Shown here: positions 12,308 to 25,000 of the stretch, one piece after another | Numbering within the stretch: position 1 is the stretch's first letter | How the letters are laid out: each line of letters begins with the position of its first letter | The notes under the pieces: model-generated | What the model saw: the letters and a program-made list of their open reading frames with translations, nothing else | The model's database searches: none | What the model was told of the DNA's origin: nothing | NCBI GenBank assembly: GCA_029531795.1 | Contig: JAPEIS010000015.1 | Location: forward strand, 1,550,001-1,614,000 | Direction of reading: 5' to 3' | From: Sclerotinia nivalis | Lineage: Eukaryota > Ascomycota > Leotiomycetes > Helotiales > Sclerotiniaceae | Length of the DNA stretch: 64,000 bases | Position numbers and translations under genes: made by a program

Positions 12308-12363
12308 CTGCACATTCGGTATATGTTAGGACAAGAATACAATAGGAGAGTAGATTGACTTAC
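12308..12363 (-). other. Candidate 5'-UTR intron of the 10969-12150 gene
   Basis: On the minus strand a GTAAGT donor, an internal CTAAC branch-like motif and a GCAG acceptor bound 56 nt. Joining the exons does not extend the coding frame, so it would sit in the leader. A short upstream ORF beginning at 12477 would cross it and stop three codons later. Confidence 0.4.
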
Positions 12364-12901
12364 CGGAGAATTGACAAATCTCGTTGGTCGGAAAAAATTC
12401 ATGGGAACGTAGTGATGAGAGGTGTGGAGTGGAATGAGGTTCCCATGAAGAGAAATAAATAATTTGTCGAGATGCATTGTAATCAGTCTCGGATTATTGA
12501 TTAGGTAAACATGATAAGAATATCAACATTATTGTCACTGAGAGTGTAGACAATTCTTAAACACTATCCAATTCTTTCTTGTATGATATCTTGACATTCA
12601 ATCATATGAATTCAAATCAACTTTGAGAAATTCGACCAGGTCTCCACTCAGCCCTAAATCTAATTCAATTCAATTGTATCGGTTTCTCGAGTCTATCACC
12701 TTTTACCTCCAGCCAGAATTAGAAATCTATCTCTAACTAGCTATGTGCCATGGCCAAGAACTTCTTTATGATCCTCATACATGCATTCATGTCACAGTAA
12801 AGTAAAATGCCATCTCAACCCCAGCCCATCTATTTGCCTTACCCAGCGATAACCTTTATTCCATGTTCCATCTAAGTCCTGATTCCCCTACCTCTAGTCC
12901 C
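12364..12901. other. Intergenic: leader of the 10969-12150 gene and 3' flank of the carrier
   Basis: Both neighbours are on the minus strand. Apart from a possible uORF start at 12477 I see only AT-rich flanking sequence. Confidence 0.5.
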
Positions 12902-14023
12902 TCATCCAAATACCTTATTCATTCCCTGGTGAGCCAATTCCACGCCCAAAAATGTTGCAGCATTAGCAGGTACAGCTCTCGCTAATGCCGGTCCAAATCC
13001 AGGGAAAAACGCCTTGAATCCTCCATTTCTATACAACCCCTTTATTACACCTCCAACTGTTGGTTTTCCTTCCATAGTTTGTAATCTCGACTTGACCGTG
13101 TCGACTGGGAAAACTGGAATCCACATTGCTACACCTGCGCATGCTCCTGCCCCAGTAATCGCCAATAAACTTAGGTCCTTACCCGGTTTACCGGTAGCGG
13201 GGTCTATAGGAGTTAAGCGACGCTTGATGTACTCGTAGGTTGCGAAATATGCGGCGCTTCCAGGACCATCTCTTGCTAGTGTAGCAGCAGAACCTCGAAA
13301 GACTGATTTAATACCACCCTCCTTGTAAAGTTGCTTTACAACATCGACACCACCATTATATTTTGGCTTCTCCCCAGGCGCAAGTTCCTTTTGACCTTGG
13401 ATTTGTAAGAGAACTTTCACACGTTCAAAAGGAGCAGTAATAATCGTTTGGGGAATGGCGGAGAAAAAACCAGCAGCACTAATTTGAGCAATGGTGAGGG
13501 GTTCGTGAGGGGCAGTGGAGGTAAAGTTGCGCACAAGATTCTTGCCTACGTCGAAACCCCAGAAAGATACGGCGACTGTGGAGAAAAAAGAAGATTAGTT
13601 ATTTGTTTGAGGGTATTGGAATTCGAAGCAAATAAAAGAATAATGGTGAACAGAAAAAATAGAAAACATACACATAGGAGTAACACCCACCAGCGGTGCA
13701 CTCACACCCGCATATAAACCTCTTGCAAGACCATCCTTCGCGACAGATTTCGTAACAACATCAATAGCACCTTTATAAACGCCTCGTTCCGCAGTCTGTA
13801 AACGAACTTTGACCAAATCAAATGGATGACCAACAATAACTGCGCAAATACCACCGAAACCTCCAGCAGCCAGAGACCGTAATCCTGCGAATGATTTTTG
13901 AACGACTATTTCGGCATCTTGTTTTAATTCAGCCTTGGATTCAGGAACGTGGGGCAGATGAGGGTTGAGTGCGTCAATCTTTTTGTTTATTTGAGCTCCT
14001 GGGGAGGAGGAAGATGAAGACAT
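12902..14023 (-). CDS. CRC1: Mitochondrial carnitine/acylcarnitine carrier
   Basis: Two exons on the minus strand, 14023-13672 and 13575-12902, with a 96-nt intron in phase 1; 341 aa. It belongs to the SLC25 family, inner-membrane proteins of three repeats with two helices each. The three signature segments are visible: GHPFDLVKVRLQT, TAPFERVKVLLQIQG and VFPVDTVKSRLQT. The sixth-helix region RAVPANAATFLGVE is typical of the carnitine/acylcarnitine branch, which exchanges acylcarnitine for carnitine to feed beta-oxidation. Splicing restores GVTPMFAVSFWGFDVGK, which is canonical in this branch. The N-terminal about 45 residues (Ser-rich, then charged) form a short extension. The yeast symbol CRC1 (acuH in Aspergillus) is given by family resemblance; the carnitine assignment is strong but not proven. 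Confidence 0.9.
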
Positions 14024-15772
14024 CGTTGAGAGAGAAGAGGTGAGGAAGAATTTGCCAAAAAAAAATTAAAAAATTGTGAGGATCTTGTCTGCGAAAGGAA
14101 TGTTTAATTGGAGGGTTATTATGAGTGAAGCTTGTGATAATGAGGGATGTTTCTTAGCCTCATAGCTGTACCGCGGGATGTGGCTTGATAGCTTTCGCAG
14201 CTGTTTTACCGAGGTAGGCCAAAATCAACCGGTCAAGTCATCGGCTTAAGAGATTACCGAGTTTCGGAAAGGAGGGAAATTCGGGGCAGAGGAAAAATGT
14301 ATCTTTGGTAGACATTTTTCGTGGTGTGATACACATGTTAAATTCTTAATATGCCGTGTTATATCTTTTAGATGTAGTGTGGTAGTATAAAACTTGAAGG
14401 AAGAGTCATATGATAACATAAATGATATACGAGAACGATGGTCAGAATGAAGGAGAGTATTGGGTATCGATTATCTTTTTAGTCCGGATGGATGAATTCT
14501 GCTTATCAGGTAGTATTTCTGCCCAAAGCCACCCATAAGAAGTACTTGGCAGGTATTTGTCAAATGTCAAGATTTAATAGACATATTGTGGGAGAAATGA
14601 ATCTCTTACTGCCGACGACGAAGAGGAAAAGGTATTTTTGGAAAGAAGCGTTGCATTCGAGAATACTTTAAGTCGTCATTAGGTGTTTTGATCTAGATAA
14701 TGAAACCCTGAAGCGTCTCATAAATGAGCCTATCAGAAGCAGTGACTCCTGAACCTTGTATCACATCCACAACTAAAACACGATACTGGTAAGCCCTATG
14801 AGAGGCCCGATGATGCCCTGTATGATGTACTTTGGAGATGAGACTTTTCAGAAGCATGGCTATCAATTTGTCGCGGTAAACATAAAACAAAAGCAGAATG
14901 AGGTTCTGACATAGCATGAGTAGGCGTATCTTTTTACAATATTGGTGCTTGATTATCGTTCAGTCACTTCTCATCGAATGACAAACTGCACCTAGTATGT
15001 CATATACTGTTTTCAACTCAAGCAATCTGTTACATTTACAACTTATCGTGAAGACTCTACTATATTTGCAAGGTCTATTGGGCAATCGAAGTTGCTTGCT
15101 GGCAGTTGCTGGGAATCCCCCTCTAAATGTGACCCTCCATCATCAACATGGGTATCTTGAGATGCAAACCTAACTGGCTACCTACGTGACTGAAGAATCT
15201 GGAGGTCATTTTTGGATTAGTATCCACTCATACTGTCTACTTTTATCATATAAGTCTCATTGATCAATTGAGTTCCTTAATCCGAACTTTTCATATCAAT
15301 ATATTTTGCCAACGTGTAATCGCAAATCTTAACAATAATACTTGGTGTACGGCATTAGATTAAGGGATGATCGCTGGAGGGGAAAAGCCCGGCATTGGGC
15401 TGCACCCCAGTCCCGGTGAAGCACCAAAGCAATGCAAAGGTAAGCAAAGGGCCTGAAGAGACATCATTCCATTAATTCGGCTCCACTCGAAAACAAAACA
15501 TTATTTGCTCTCTCTCTCTTACCTCCTTTCAACCACTTAACATCGAATTCAACGATTAACCACGCATGAATTGACAACTATTTGTGCTATACAACCATGT
15601 TTTATATATTCAAGTACCCGAATTCCCATATATGCGGACTGGGAACATGGTAAAACGGTAAGATTAATTGTAAGGCGGTCTCTATTATTACTATTTCTTG
15701 AGTATCAATCGTCTCAGGTGTTTATTCTCTATGTCTGTTTTGTTTGTGCTACTATTTGTTTAATCGTTTCCA
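14024..15772. other. Divergent intergenic region between carrier and giant repeat gene
   Basis: No gene supported. It should hold two divergent promoters. Near 15370-15420 there is a GC-rich patch with AGGGG/CCCCAG-type elements, about 350-400 bp before the giant gene's ATG, followed by a CT-rich leader (about 15505-15550). Short frames at 14693-14917 and 15571-15783 show no family features. Confidence 0.5.
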
Positions 15773-18700
15773 ATGCCTGTTAATCTTCAACCTTCTACTG
15801 GTACTACCGGTATTCTCAAGAAAGAGAAATCAAGAGAGGGCTCAAGAAGAATGTCGACCAATTCGCGACCTCCCCTATCGCATCGAATACGGGCATCATT
15901 TGAAGGAAAGAAATCTCAAGATTCCACCAGTACTAAACACGCAAGCTTTTCTGGCGGCAGTCCAACAGATCCGGAAGTCCTCCGACAGGCAATTGATCAA
16001 GCCATCTCTGGAGATGCCTTCCAGGCCGGACTTGCTTCCCATATAGCCAAACTGCTCAAGCCTGACATTAAAACGGCTCTCGATACGATTGAACCGATAG
16101 TGAACGCGGTTTTACAACATGAGATATTGTTGAAGAAGACCAATGCTGGCATGGACCATGTCTTATTGAGCCTGGAGTCAATGACAGATCAAGAAGAAGC
16201 GGTAGATTCAACCAAAGCAAGGTTTAGTGCTCATGGCGCACTGACTTCGCATCCTATATCTGATCCAATATCAGAAGAGTTACCACTGCCCATATCATAT
16301 ACTTCGACGCCTGGTACTGGTACACCACGTTCCTTTTCCAATCAGAAATCAAGGCCTCTCCCCAGTCGAAGTATTACATATACAGTTGGAAAACTATCTG
16401 AAATGTCCGATTCGTTGGACGCCAATAACAATAAACTAGGGAAATTAATGGATGGAATTACGAAAATAAATGATTTGTTGATATCGGACGAACGCTTGGA
16501 TAGTTTGAAAGAAAGCTTGGAGAAGAATGACACCAAAACTTCGGTGATGCAAACGCAATTAGATCAATTGCAGGAAAATGTCAGGGTAATCATTACACGA
16601 ATTGGTACGGATCTGGGAACGAATGTAAAAGCTATTAATGACCATTTGGCCGGAGGAACACCTAGATCTGAGACAGCGGCCGTGGTTTCTCATGGTACTG
16701 GGGGTGATGCTGAGCTTCTTCAAGCCATATCTACTAAACTGGAGGTCTTGAATGGAAACTTGGATGCAGACACCTCGTCAAATAATGTCAATTTGGGATT
16801 GTTGAAAGAACAAATTACGGCTCTGCAGTCAACACTCGATTCCCAGAAGGCGATGTTTTCGGAGATCAAGGAAGCTAATAACAATGCCGAGATTTTGGCA
16901 GGTATACAGGAGTCAAATGAATCACATGAGGCGCATACAGCAATTTTGGAAGAGCTTAAGAAGAGGAATGTTCAGCCTATGGATGTGTCAAATCAACCAG
17001 CCCTCACATCAGCAGGCACGGAAACCCTTCAGGCCATCTTGACAGAAGTGCAGAAATCTAATGAGGCTCATGACAAGCACACCGCTGCGCTAGAGAGCAT
17101 TAACAACTCCGAAATGAATACAACCATATTGGCAGAAGTTCAAAAGTCAAACGACTCACATCTAGCTCATGCATCTGTGCTGAAAAGCCTCAACACTTTG
17201 TCTACTCCGCCATCAGAACCAACCACCTCCATCGATTTAGAAGGTCTAGAAATCAAGATAGACAGTCTAATTGAGACAAACGCGACAATCCTTACAGAAG
17301 TCCAAAAATCAAACGAGTCACATGTTTCTCACGCGGCTGCATTAGAAAACATAAAAGTCCTACCAACCCCGCCTCCTGAATCTATCTCCGCAGGTGAAAA
17401 TGTTGTGGAAATTGTGGAAAAGAATATGGGATGTATCATTGAAAAGCTGAAGGACCATGCTGCAGTTCTGCATGAGATTAAGACGAAGGATGCTACTGCG
17501 TCGGGAGGAGTTGCTGTTGAGGCTTTTGATGGTCATTTTGGTTCGATTAGTAGTTTGTTGGAAGCACAGAAGGCTCTTTTGGAGGAGATTAAATCGAAGG
17601 ATATCCCGAGTGCCGATCTCAGTCCAATTATTTCGATGCTGGAAGCTCATGCTGTGACTTTGGATCAGATTAAGTCAAAGGAAGCAGGAGGTAGTCCTGA
17701 TCTTAGTCCAATTACTTCTATGTTGGAAGCTCATACTGCAACCTTGGAGGAGATCAAGGTTAAGGAAGCACATTTCATTGATTTCAGTCCAATCACTTCT
17801 ACTTTGGAATCTCATGGTGCAGTTCTGCATGAGATCAAATCGAAGGATGTTCAATCTAGCAATGCACCAGCGGCAATTGATATGGAAGCGTTCGAGACAC
17901 ACTTCAATTCAATCACCGGTATACTGGCAGCGCATACTATAGCATTGGATGACATAAAGTCCAAAGATGGCTCGTCTAACTCTTCTGTGCTTGCAGAAAT
18001 CAACAGTAAAGCTCTCGACAAACATTTTGGTTCTATTGCTAGCATGTTGGAAGCACATACTGCAGCATTGGATGAAATCAAGTCGAAGGCTATTATATCC
18101 AGTAATGGATCAGCGGAGTCCAATACTGCAGCATTTGATGGCCATTTTAACTCCCTGATAAGTAAGCTAGAGTCACATACCGCTGCATTGGATGAGCTCA
18201 AATCGAGAAACAATGATTTCTCCCCGTCGTCAACGCCCAGAAGAGATAGTGCAGGATTTGAATTCTTTGAACCACATATTACGGCTATAAAGAGTGCCCT
18301 TAATGCTCACATGGTCGTTCTTGATGATATCAAGTCTGAGACCCTTGCCAAAAATGATATGGATGCGATGGTGGTGGATAACATACTAGAACAACATATC
18401 ATGGCTATCAAGAGCACATTAAATGCACATACCGCTATTCTGGAGGAGCTCAAATCCAATGCGTCTAGTTCGGAAATTGGCAACAATTCTTTACCAAAAA
18501 TACTGACATCCCTCAGCAGTCACACGAATCTACTTCGAGAAATCAAGAACGCAGATGTCAGCGATGAAATTTTGACGGCATTACATGAATTGCAAGAAAG
18601 TAACTCTACAGCTTTTGAGACTCTCAAAGAATCGGACGTTAGTGATGAAATACTTACTGCATTACATACATGTAACGACTCTCAAGAAAAGTTGGATAGA

Positions 18701-21700
18701 TCATTATTGGAGCTTCAAACAGTGATGAATACTGCTATTTCATCTGAACAAAATGGAAAGAAGTCGATCGAAGGCGGTGAAATTCAAGCTCCTATTGCTG
18801 CTGTGGATTTGAGCGGATTGGAAACCCAAATTAATGCGGTCATTACGACACTTGAGGGGCAGAATGTGGTCTTGAAGGAGATTAGGGATGTTACTAATTC
18901 TGGGATGGAGGCACATAGCTCGCATACTGCGACCTTGGATGGACTTAGGAATGCGACTCGTGCTTCCAATGATTCTCACACGACTCATGCGGCAATTCTT
19001 GGAGAAATCAAGGATTTAGCCAATATGTCCAACGAATCTCATGGCTCCCATTCTGCTACCCTTGGAGTGGTAAGAGATGCAATAGCTGCTTTGAGTAACG
19101 CACATGCCGCGCAAATTACCACTATAGGCGAACTCAAGGAAGCTATGCACACATCTAATAAATCCCAAGATACAAACAGCGGTGCTCTAGGAGAAATAAG
19201 AGATGTAACTTCTAGCTTAAATAAAGCACATCTCACCCATACAACTACCCTTGGTGAGCTAAAAGAAGCAATATTTGCCTCGAATGCATCTCACGCTTCC
19301 CACACTGCAATTCTAGCAGATCTCAAATCACAACTATCTCCGGATACTGCCGCTGAGCCAGCACCAGTACCAATCCTCGATACTAGCGCATTAGATACAC
19401 AACTTACAAACATCGTCACAACCCTGGAATCACAAACTGCAGCCCTAGGAGAAATTAAAGATGCTCATACCTCTCACACAACAACACTAGGAGAAATCAA
19501 AGACGCAACGACAGCATCTAATGAGTTACGCACTGCCCACGGAGCTATCTTGAGCGAGATCAAAGATGCGACTATCCTAGTCCATGGCATGAACGAGATC
19601 TTAATTACACACACAGGCTTGTTGGAGGGTCTGAAAGAAGATAGTGGATTAAAACATGATGTTAGAAGTGATATTAAGGGATTGAAAAAGGTAGTTGTGG
19701 AAAGTTCAAGCAAACATGAAGAGAATCTTCTGAAACATGGGGAGTTAACCAAAGAGCATGGAAATCTGGTCAAGGAGAACCATGATGGGTTAAAGGGTAC
19801 GATTGCCGGGCTTGCTTTGGGCGGTATTGTGGGGGCTGGAGTTACGAAAGCTGTGGATGGTGAGGGGGATAAGGAGGATAAGGTATTTGATGCGGCTGAA
19901 CAGCTTGAAGAAGCGAAGGGAGTCGTAGGTCACGTTTCGGATTTTTCACTTGAATTTCGATACTGATCAGATCCCGCAGACCGAGGAAGAGATGATGCCT
20001 GAGGGGGAGCCATCAGTATTAGAATCAGAAGCACAGGTAAATCTTGTACTTCATTATTGAAAGATTTTAAGTTACTAATGTAAACATCAGGTGGTGGAAG
20101 AGTCAGCTCCTGAGCGTACAGAAGAGCGACTGGAATCTCCCGTAAGTTTGAATTTTGTATTTCCTCTGTGATGAATCTTGCTGACAATTAAAAGGTCGAA
20201 GAACAAGTTGTGACGGAAGCAGAAGCACAGCTGGAGCCAGAGATCATAGTAAGTATATTACCAATCTTGACATGACTGATTTTAACTGTGTCTGGGAATG
20301 GAACATTTTACTGATATAAAATGTAGTCCGAAGAGGAAAAGACCGCCGGTGCGGAAGAAGACCCATTGAATGTAGAAAAAGATGCAGAAACTATTCCATC
20401 AGAGCCCGAAGTTACCGTAAGTTCCCGCCGCGTTGGGGATTTTACGTCTTCGGTATATATCTGACCTATCTGACATCTATCAGGTTGAGACGCGGGAAGG
20501 TATTCCTGCTCCGCACTCTACATCAGTAGAACAGGAACTGGAGCCAGAAGTTGCTGTAAGATATCGAAATCTCTATTTCCCAACATAAAGGAATCACTGA
20601 ACTGCGACTGACTAATTTAATTCAGGTCGAGGAAGAAGAACCGATCGAAGAGCGAACTCCAACCGAACTGGAAACTCCCGAGCAGGAGGTTGAAGTTCAA
20701 GAGCCAACTCTAGCAGAGGAATCGGAACTAGCTGTAGGTTTTCCTACATATAGTTGATATTTGGCGCAAACTAACCATTTGTCATAGAGCGCGGAGACTG
20801 AAGACATAACACCGGCTCTTGGTCCCCAAAAAATTGAAGAGAATGTGCCTACCCAGGAAATTCTTCCTCGAGAGATATCTAGATCAATAGAACCCGAGGT
20901 TTCAGTAGGTTTCAACCAATTCGACCATTATTGCTCACGCGCCTAACTTGTTCTTCTAGTCTGAACCAAGCCCGGAAATTGGTATCCCATCGATAAATGA
21001 GGAACCAGAGATTGAGAAAAATGAGGAGACTGGGGATGCCACAGCAGATACAACAGAAGAACCAAATCCTGTCCAAGATATGTAAGTCATGCTAAATGCT
21101 TTTTACACCCCACAATGCTGAAACCTCTAAAGTCCTACTGCGGAAGAACTTGAAGTGGATGAACAAGAGCCAACGTAAGTGCACACCAATCTCTGATTTT
21201 TCAAAACATATTTGATGGGGATTAACCCGAAGACATGCATATGTAGGCCTAAAAAGGATAGTGTCACGGAATCGTCTAAAGATGAGTTAGAACCTGAAGA
21301 AAGACATGTTGCTGAGGAGATATTTAGTGAGGAGAAGATTATTGCGGTGGAAGGGTATGTTCTTCTCATTGTTTGATTTAGCTTGTGGGTTGTTGAGTAC
21401 GAGGGAGTGGAAAAGCTACAAAGTTTTGGCGAGAAAACGTAAGCTAATATGTGATAACTCTAGGTCTAAGGAAGAAGGAGATGGAGAGAGCAAAGGAGAT
21501 GAAAGACAAGTAGAGAATGTGGTAGATGGTGATGATATGTAAGTCTGGATTCTCTGGCCCATATGAGCCAGTTATTGAATTGTTCATTCTGACATTGAGA
21601 TTTAGGCCTGTTGATGAAATGATGCCTGTTGTTGTGGAGGAAGATAAGTAAGTCAATGGTCTTGCGTTGATAATTTGATAGGGAAGATTTATACAATATT

Positions 21701-22057
21701 GATATGGCGAACAGGTCAACGGAAGAGGTAACCCCAAGTAGTGAAGTGGGAGAAATACATACTGTTGATGAAGCTATTATAGCTGGGGATGAAGAGTGAG
21801 TTATACAGCATCTGTACCAAGTTCAAAACTAATACCCTAAAAGCTCCACCAAAGAACTCATCCCAGAACAATCCATGGAAGACTCTACGATAAAGTTAGA
21901 GGAGACTCGTCCTTTGGAAATAGATGAGAAGCTCTCAGAGTCAAAGGAAGCTGATATGCCGAGCTTGGATGATAAGCCGGCAGAAAGTCTCGTGCCAGAA
22001 GTCACAACAGAGAATCCTCTTATCAACCTGGAAGAAATTCATCATTTGGAAACATAA
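15773..22057 (+). CDS. Giant repeat protein, N-terminal and middle part (15 exons, ends at an in-frame TAA)
   Basis: I do not recognise a named family. Exons: 15773-19924, 19980-20036, 20091-20141, 20195-20248, 20327-20416, 20484-20555, 20626-20733, 20788-20904, 20960-21081, 21133-21174, 21247-21354, 21464-21538, 21606-21647, 21715-21795 and 21844-22057; 1794 codons before TAA at 22055. Residues 1-50 are basic and Ser-rich; about 60-145 look globular and helical. Roughly 150-1300 are degenerate coiled-coil-like repeats whose core resembles LEAHTAALDEIKSK, alternating with SNESHxxHxAxL units. Near the end of exon 1 a Gly/Ala-rich hydrophobic segment (IAGLALGGIVGAGVTKAV) could insert in or bind a membrane. 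Exons 2-15 encode only acidic Glu/Pro/Val-rich linker. The next ORF is in the same frame, so the TAA probably interrupts one gene of about 3,400 codons. A structural or tethering role is a guess. Confidence 0.75.
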
Positions 22058-25000
22058 GAAAACCTTCCAGAACCCGAGGAAATCAACGTGTCTAGTTCAG
22101 CTGAAAACCCCATCGACAGCGAAGAAAACACGGTTCTCCAAGATCCAGAAATTGAGGCCCCTGCTCCGATCCCCGAATCAAGCGAAGAAGTTTCTGCAGA
22201 GCATGTAGAAATATCTCCTCCGGCTGAGGTCATTGAACCATGCAATGAGGAGCATATTGCAAATGAAGGAGCGGAGATGGAACAGGTAGTTGAAGAAGAA
22301 CCGGTCGAAAGTAAAATAGAGACTCTAGAAACACATGATCTGGAGCCTAGTAATGAGGAGATTCGTACTGGAAGAGCGGAGAGCGTGACTGAGCCTTCCT
22401 TGGAGAATTGCTCTCCAGAGCCAGTTGTCGAACTTGAGACGCCTGTTTCCGAGTTGAATGGACAAGATCAAACTCCTATCGAAAATGACACGAAGGTTTT
22501 GGAAACAGAAGACAGCGAACCAAGCAATAAGGCTGCTCCCAGCCAAATTGCAGAGAACTTTATCGAGTCCTTGCAGGAAGAAAGTATACCAGAGCCCGTC
22601 GTTGAAACTGAGACGTCTGTTCCAGAGTTGAACGATCAAGACCAAACTTTCGTTGAAAGCGAGGAACCCCCTATGGAAATTGACGCTAGCGAGCACATCA
22701 AGGAGGAAATTTCTAGTGATACTACCGAAACTATCGGGCCCTTGCAGGAAACAGGCATATCAGAAGCAATCGGCGGAATCAAGGCACCTCTTGCGGAGTT
22801 GAACGACCAAGATTTCGTTTCTGTTGAAAACAGCGGAGTTCCCGCGGAATCTGATCTCGGCGAACCTGCTGTCAATGAGCTGGAAGGATCGGAAGATATC
22901 ATGCCACCGGTCAAGAGTGAAGAATGGGACTCGGAAACAGATAGCCAGAGCCGTAGTAATGAGTCTATACCGGCCGAAATCACAGAAAGTGCCGCCGAAC
23001 ATCCTGAACAGACTCCTAATCCAGCCATCGAAACCGAGATGTATGTGTTAGAGTCAAGTGATCAAGATCAAACTCCTGTTGAGGACGAGGAAAAGTCTGC
23101 GGAGGCTGATGTCAGCGAATCTGAAATCACAGGATTTGAAAGTTCGGAAGAACAACTGCCGCCACCAGTCGGCGATAAGGAAGAATCCGTTGAGATGACA
23201 CCACAAGATGCTGTTCAAGATTCAGTAGCCGAGGATGAAATTCCTTCCAGCAGGCCTGAAACAAGCGAAGGGGTCCAAAGTATTGTCGAAGACGAGGAGA
23301 TTCCTCAATTAGCCGAAAGACAGACCGCTGAGGTACCAACCGAAGAATTAGCTTTTGAGAACCAATTTCTGTTTGCCAGCGAAGACGAAAACGTCGTTGG
23401 GACAGCACCAGATGGATTCATCCTTGAGCCAGAAATCAAGAGTGAGAATCTTATGAATATACCCGAATCAAGCGAAGAAATTTATTATGCAACCGACAAC
23501 GAGGAAAAGCCAACATCAACCAAAGAACAGTTTATCGAGACATCCAGCGGAGAGCCAGTATCTGCTGGAGAACCAACATCTGAGCATTTTATCAATGAAG
23601 ACCCAGAAGACATCAGAGCTCGAGAGGAAATCGCTGCCTTGAACGCGCAGATGGCAAGAATCTTAGCTGAGGGGGCTGAGGTACAGAATAGTGAATCAAT
23701 CGTGGAAGAGACCAATGAACCTAAAGGCAATAATTTCCCAGCTGAAACTGAGATATTTCCAGGAGAGGAACCAAAGGAATTGAAGGTTGAACGCCATGTC
23801 AAGCTGTCTACCGATCCTCCGAATGTACAGCCACCAGTCGAGAGCCAGGAAATCTTTGAAGAACAACTTGAGGAAACAGTGCACACAGACGCGTCCGAAG
23901 TATCAGAAGAGGGAAAGAAACCTGTGACTGATAAACAACGTTCAAGTGAATCTCATCCAGAAGACAACTTTGATAAGCTTGCCGCAGCATCAACCAATTT
24001 AGAGGAAGATAATTCTTTCGAAGAACCCGAGATTGAGGCAGCCAAAAACACAATTATTCCACCTACGGATGAGTTAGCTCAGCGCGAGGAAATTACTCCA
24101 GACACAGGCGAGAGTACTGGCCAAGCAGAATATGCAGAGGATGAATATCTACAAGGAGAAAAGTCTCTTGGGATTCTTACCGGAATTGGAGAAAATGTCC
24201 CCAAAAGTCTGCTTATAGCCGAGGAACCTAAAAGCGGGGCTAATACCGACGAAGATTCATCTCTTGAACTTGAATTTACATCTCTGGAGGAGCGACATGG
24301 GCTGGAGAATGAATCGGTAGCTGCTGGACTTCCCGCCAAGACTGAGACAATAGATCACCAAAACGCGGACTTAAGTGATGATGGTGGCCCCCCAGCCAAC
24401 ATCGAGGAAAAGGAAAGTTTGTCCGTTCAACTCGAACCAGGACCCGTGACAGGCGGAGAGTTACACGTGACGCAATTCGAGTCAGTACCTGCAAAGTTCG
24501 CACAAGACAGCGAATCAAAGGATTCTGAGAAGGAAACGGTACTCGAAAATAGCCCTGTACAAGAGGCTATTGAAGGGGGGCCCAGTTCTAAAATAAATAT
24601 GGACATCGAGGGTGAAAATGAGGAAATGGAGGACGCAATTCCATCTGTAGAGCATCTCGAGGTCATCGAAGCTGAACCGAGTCCTGAAGAGAACTTGAAA
24701 GACGTTGGTGCCGTGGGAGATGCAGAGAGCGAAATTGTTAATGAACACCTCAACAATGCAAAAGAGCTAGAGACCGAAGAGATAACCCTAGAAAGTGCAT
24801 CTGACTGGGTTGATATCAGCAAGACGGTTAAGGACAATTCAGTCGAGGATAGAGCCCAGGAACTGGATGACTTAGCGGAACTTCAATCACCTGAGTCCAG
24901 CCATGAAGAAATCTCAGGCCCGAACAGCGGAATACAGCATGATAACGAGCCAAGCCGAGACGAAATAGCTTCCGAGATTTCTTCACCAAGTAATCCAGTT

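Noticed and set aside
15744..16046. Open frame overlapping the start of the giant gene in another frame
   Set aside because: It overlaps a strongly supported long ORF and shows no family features.
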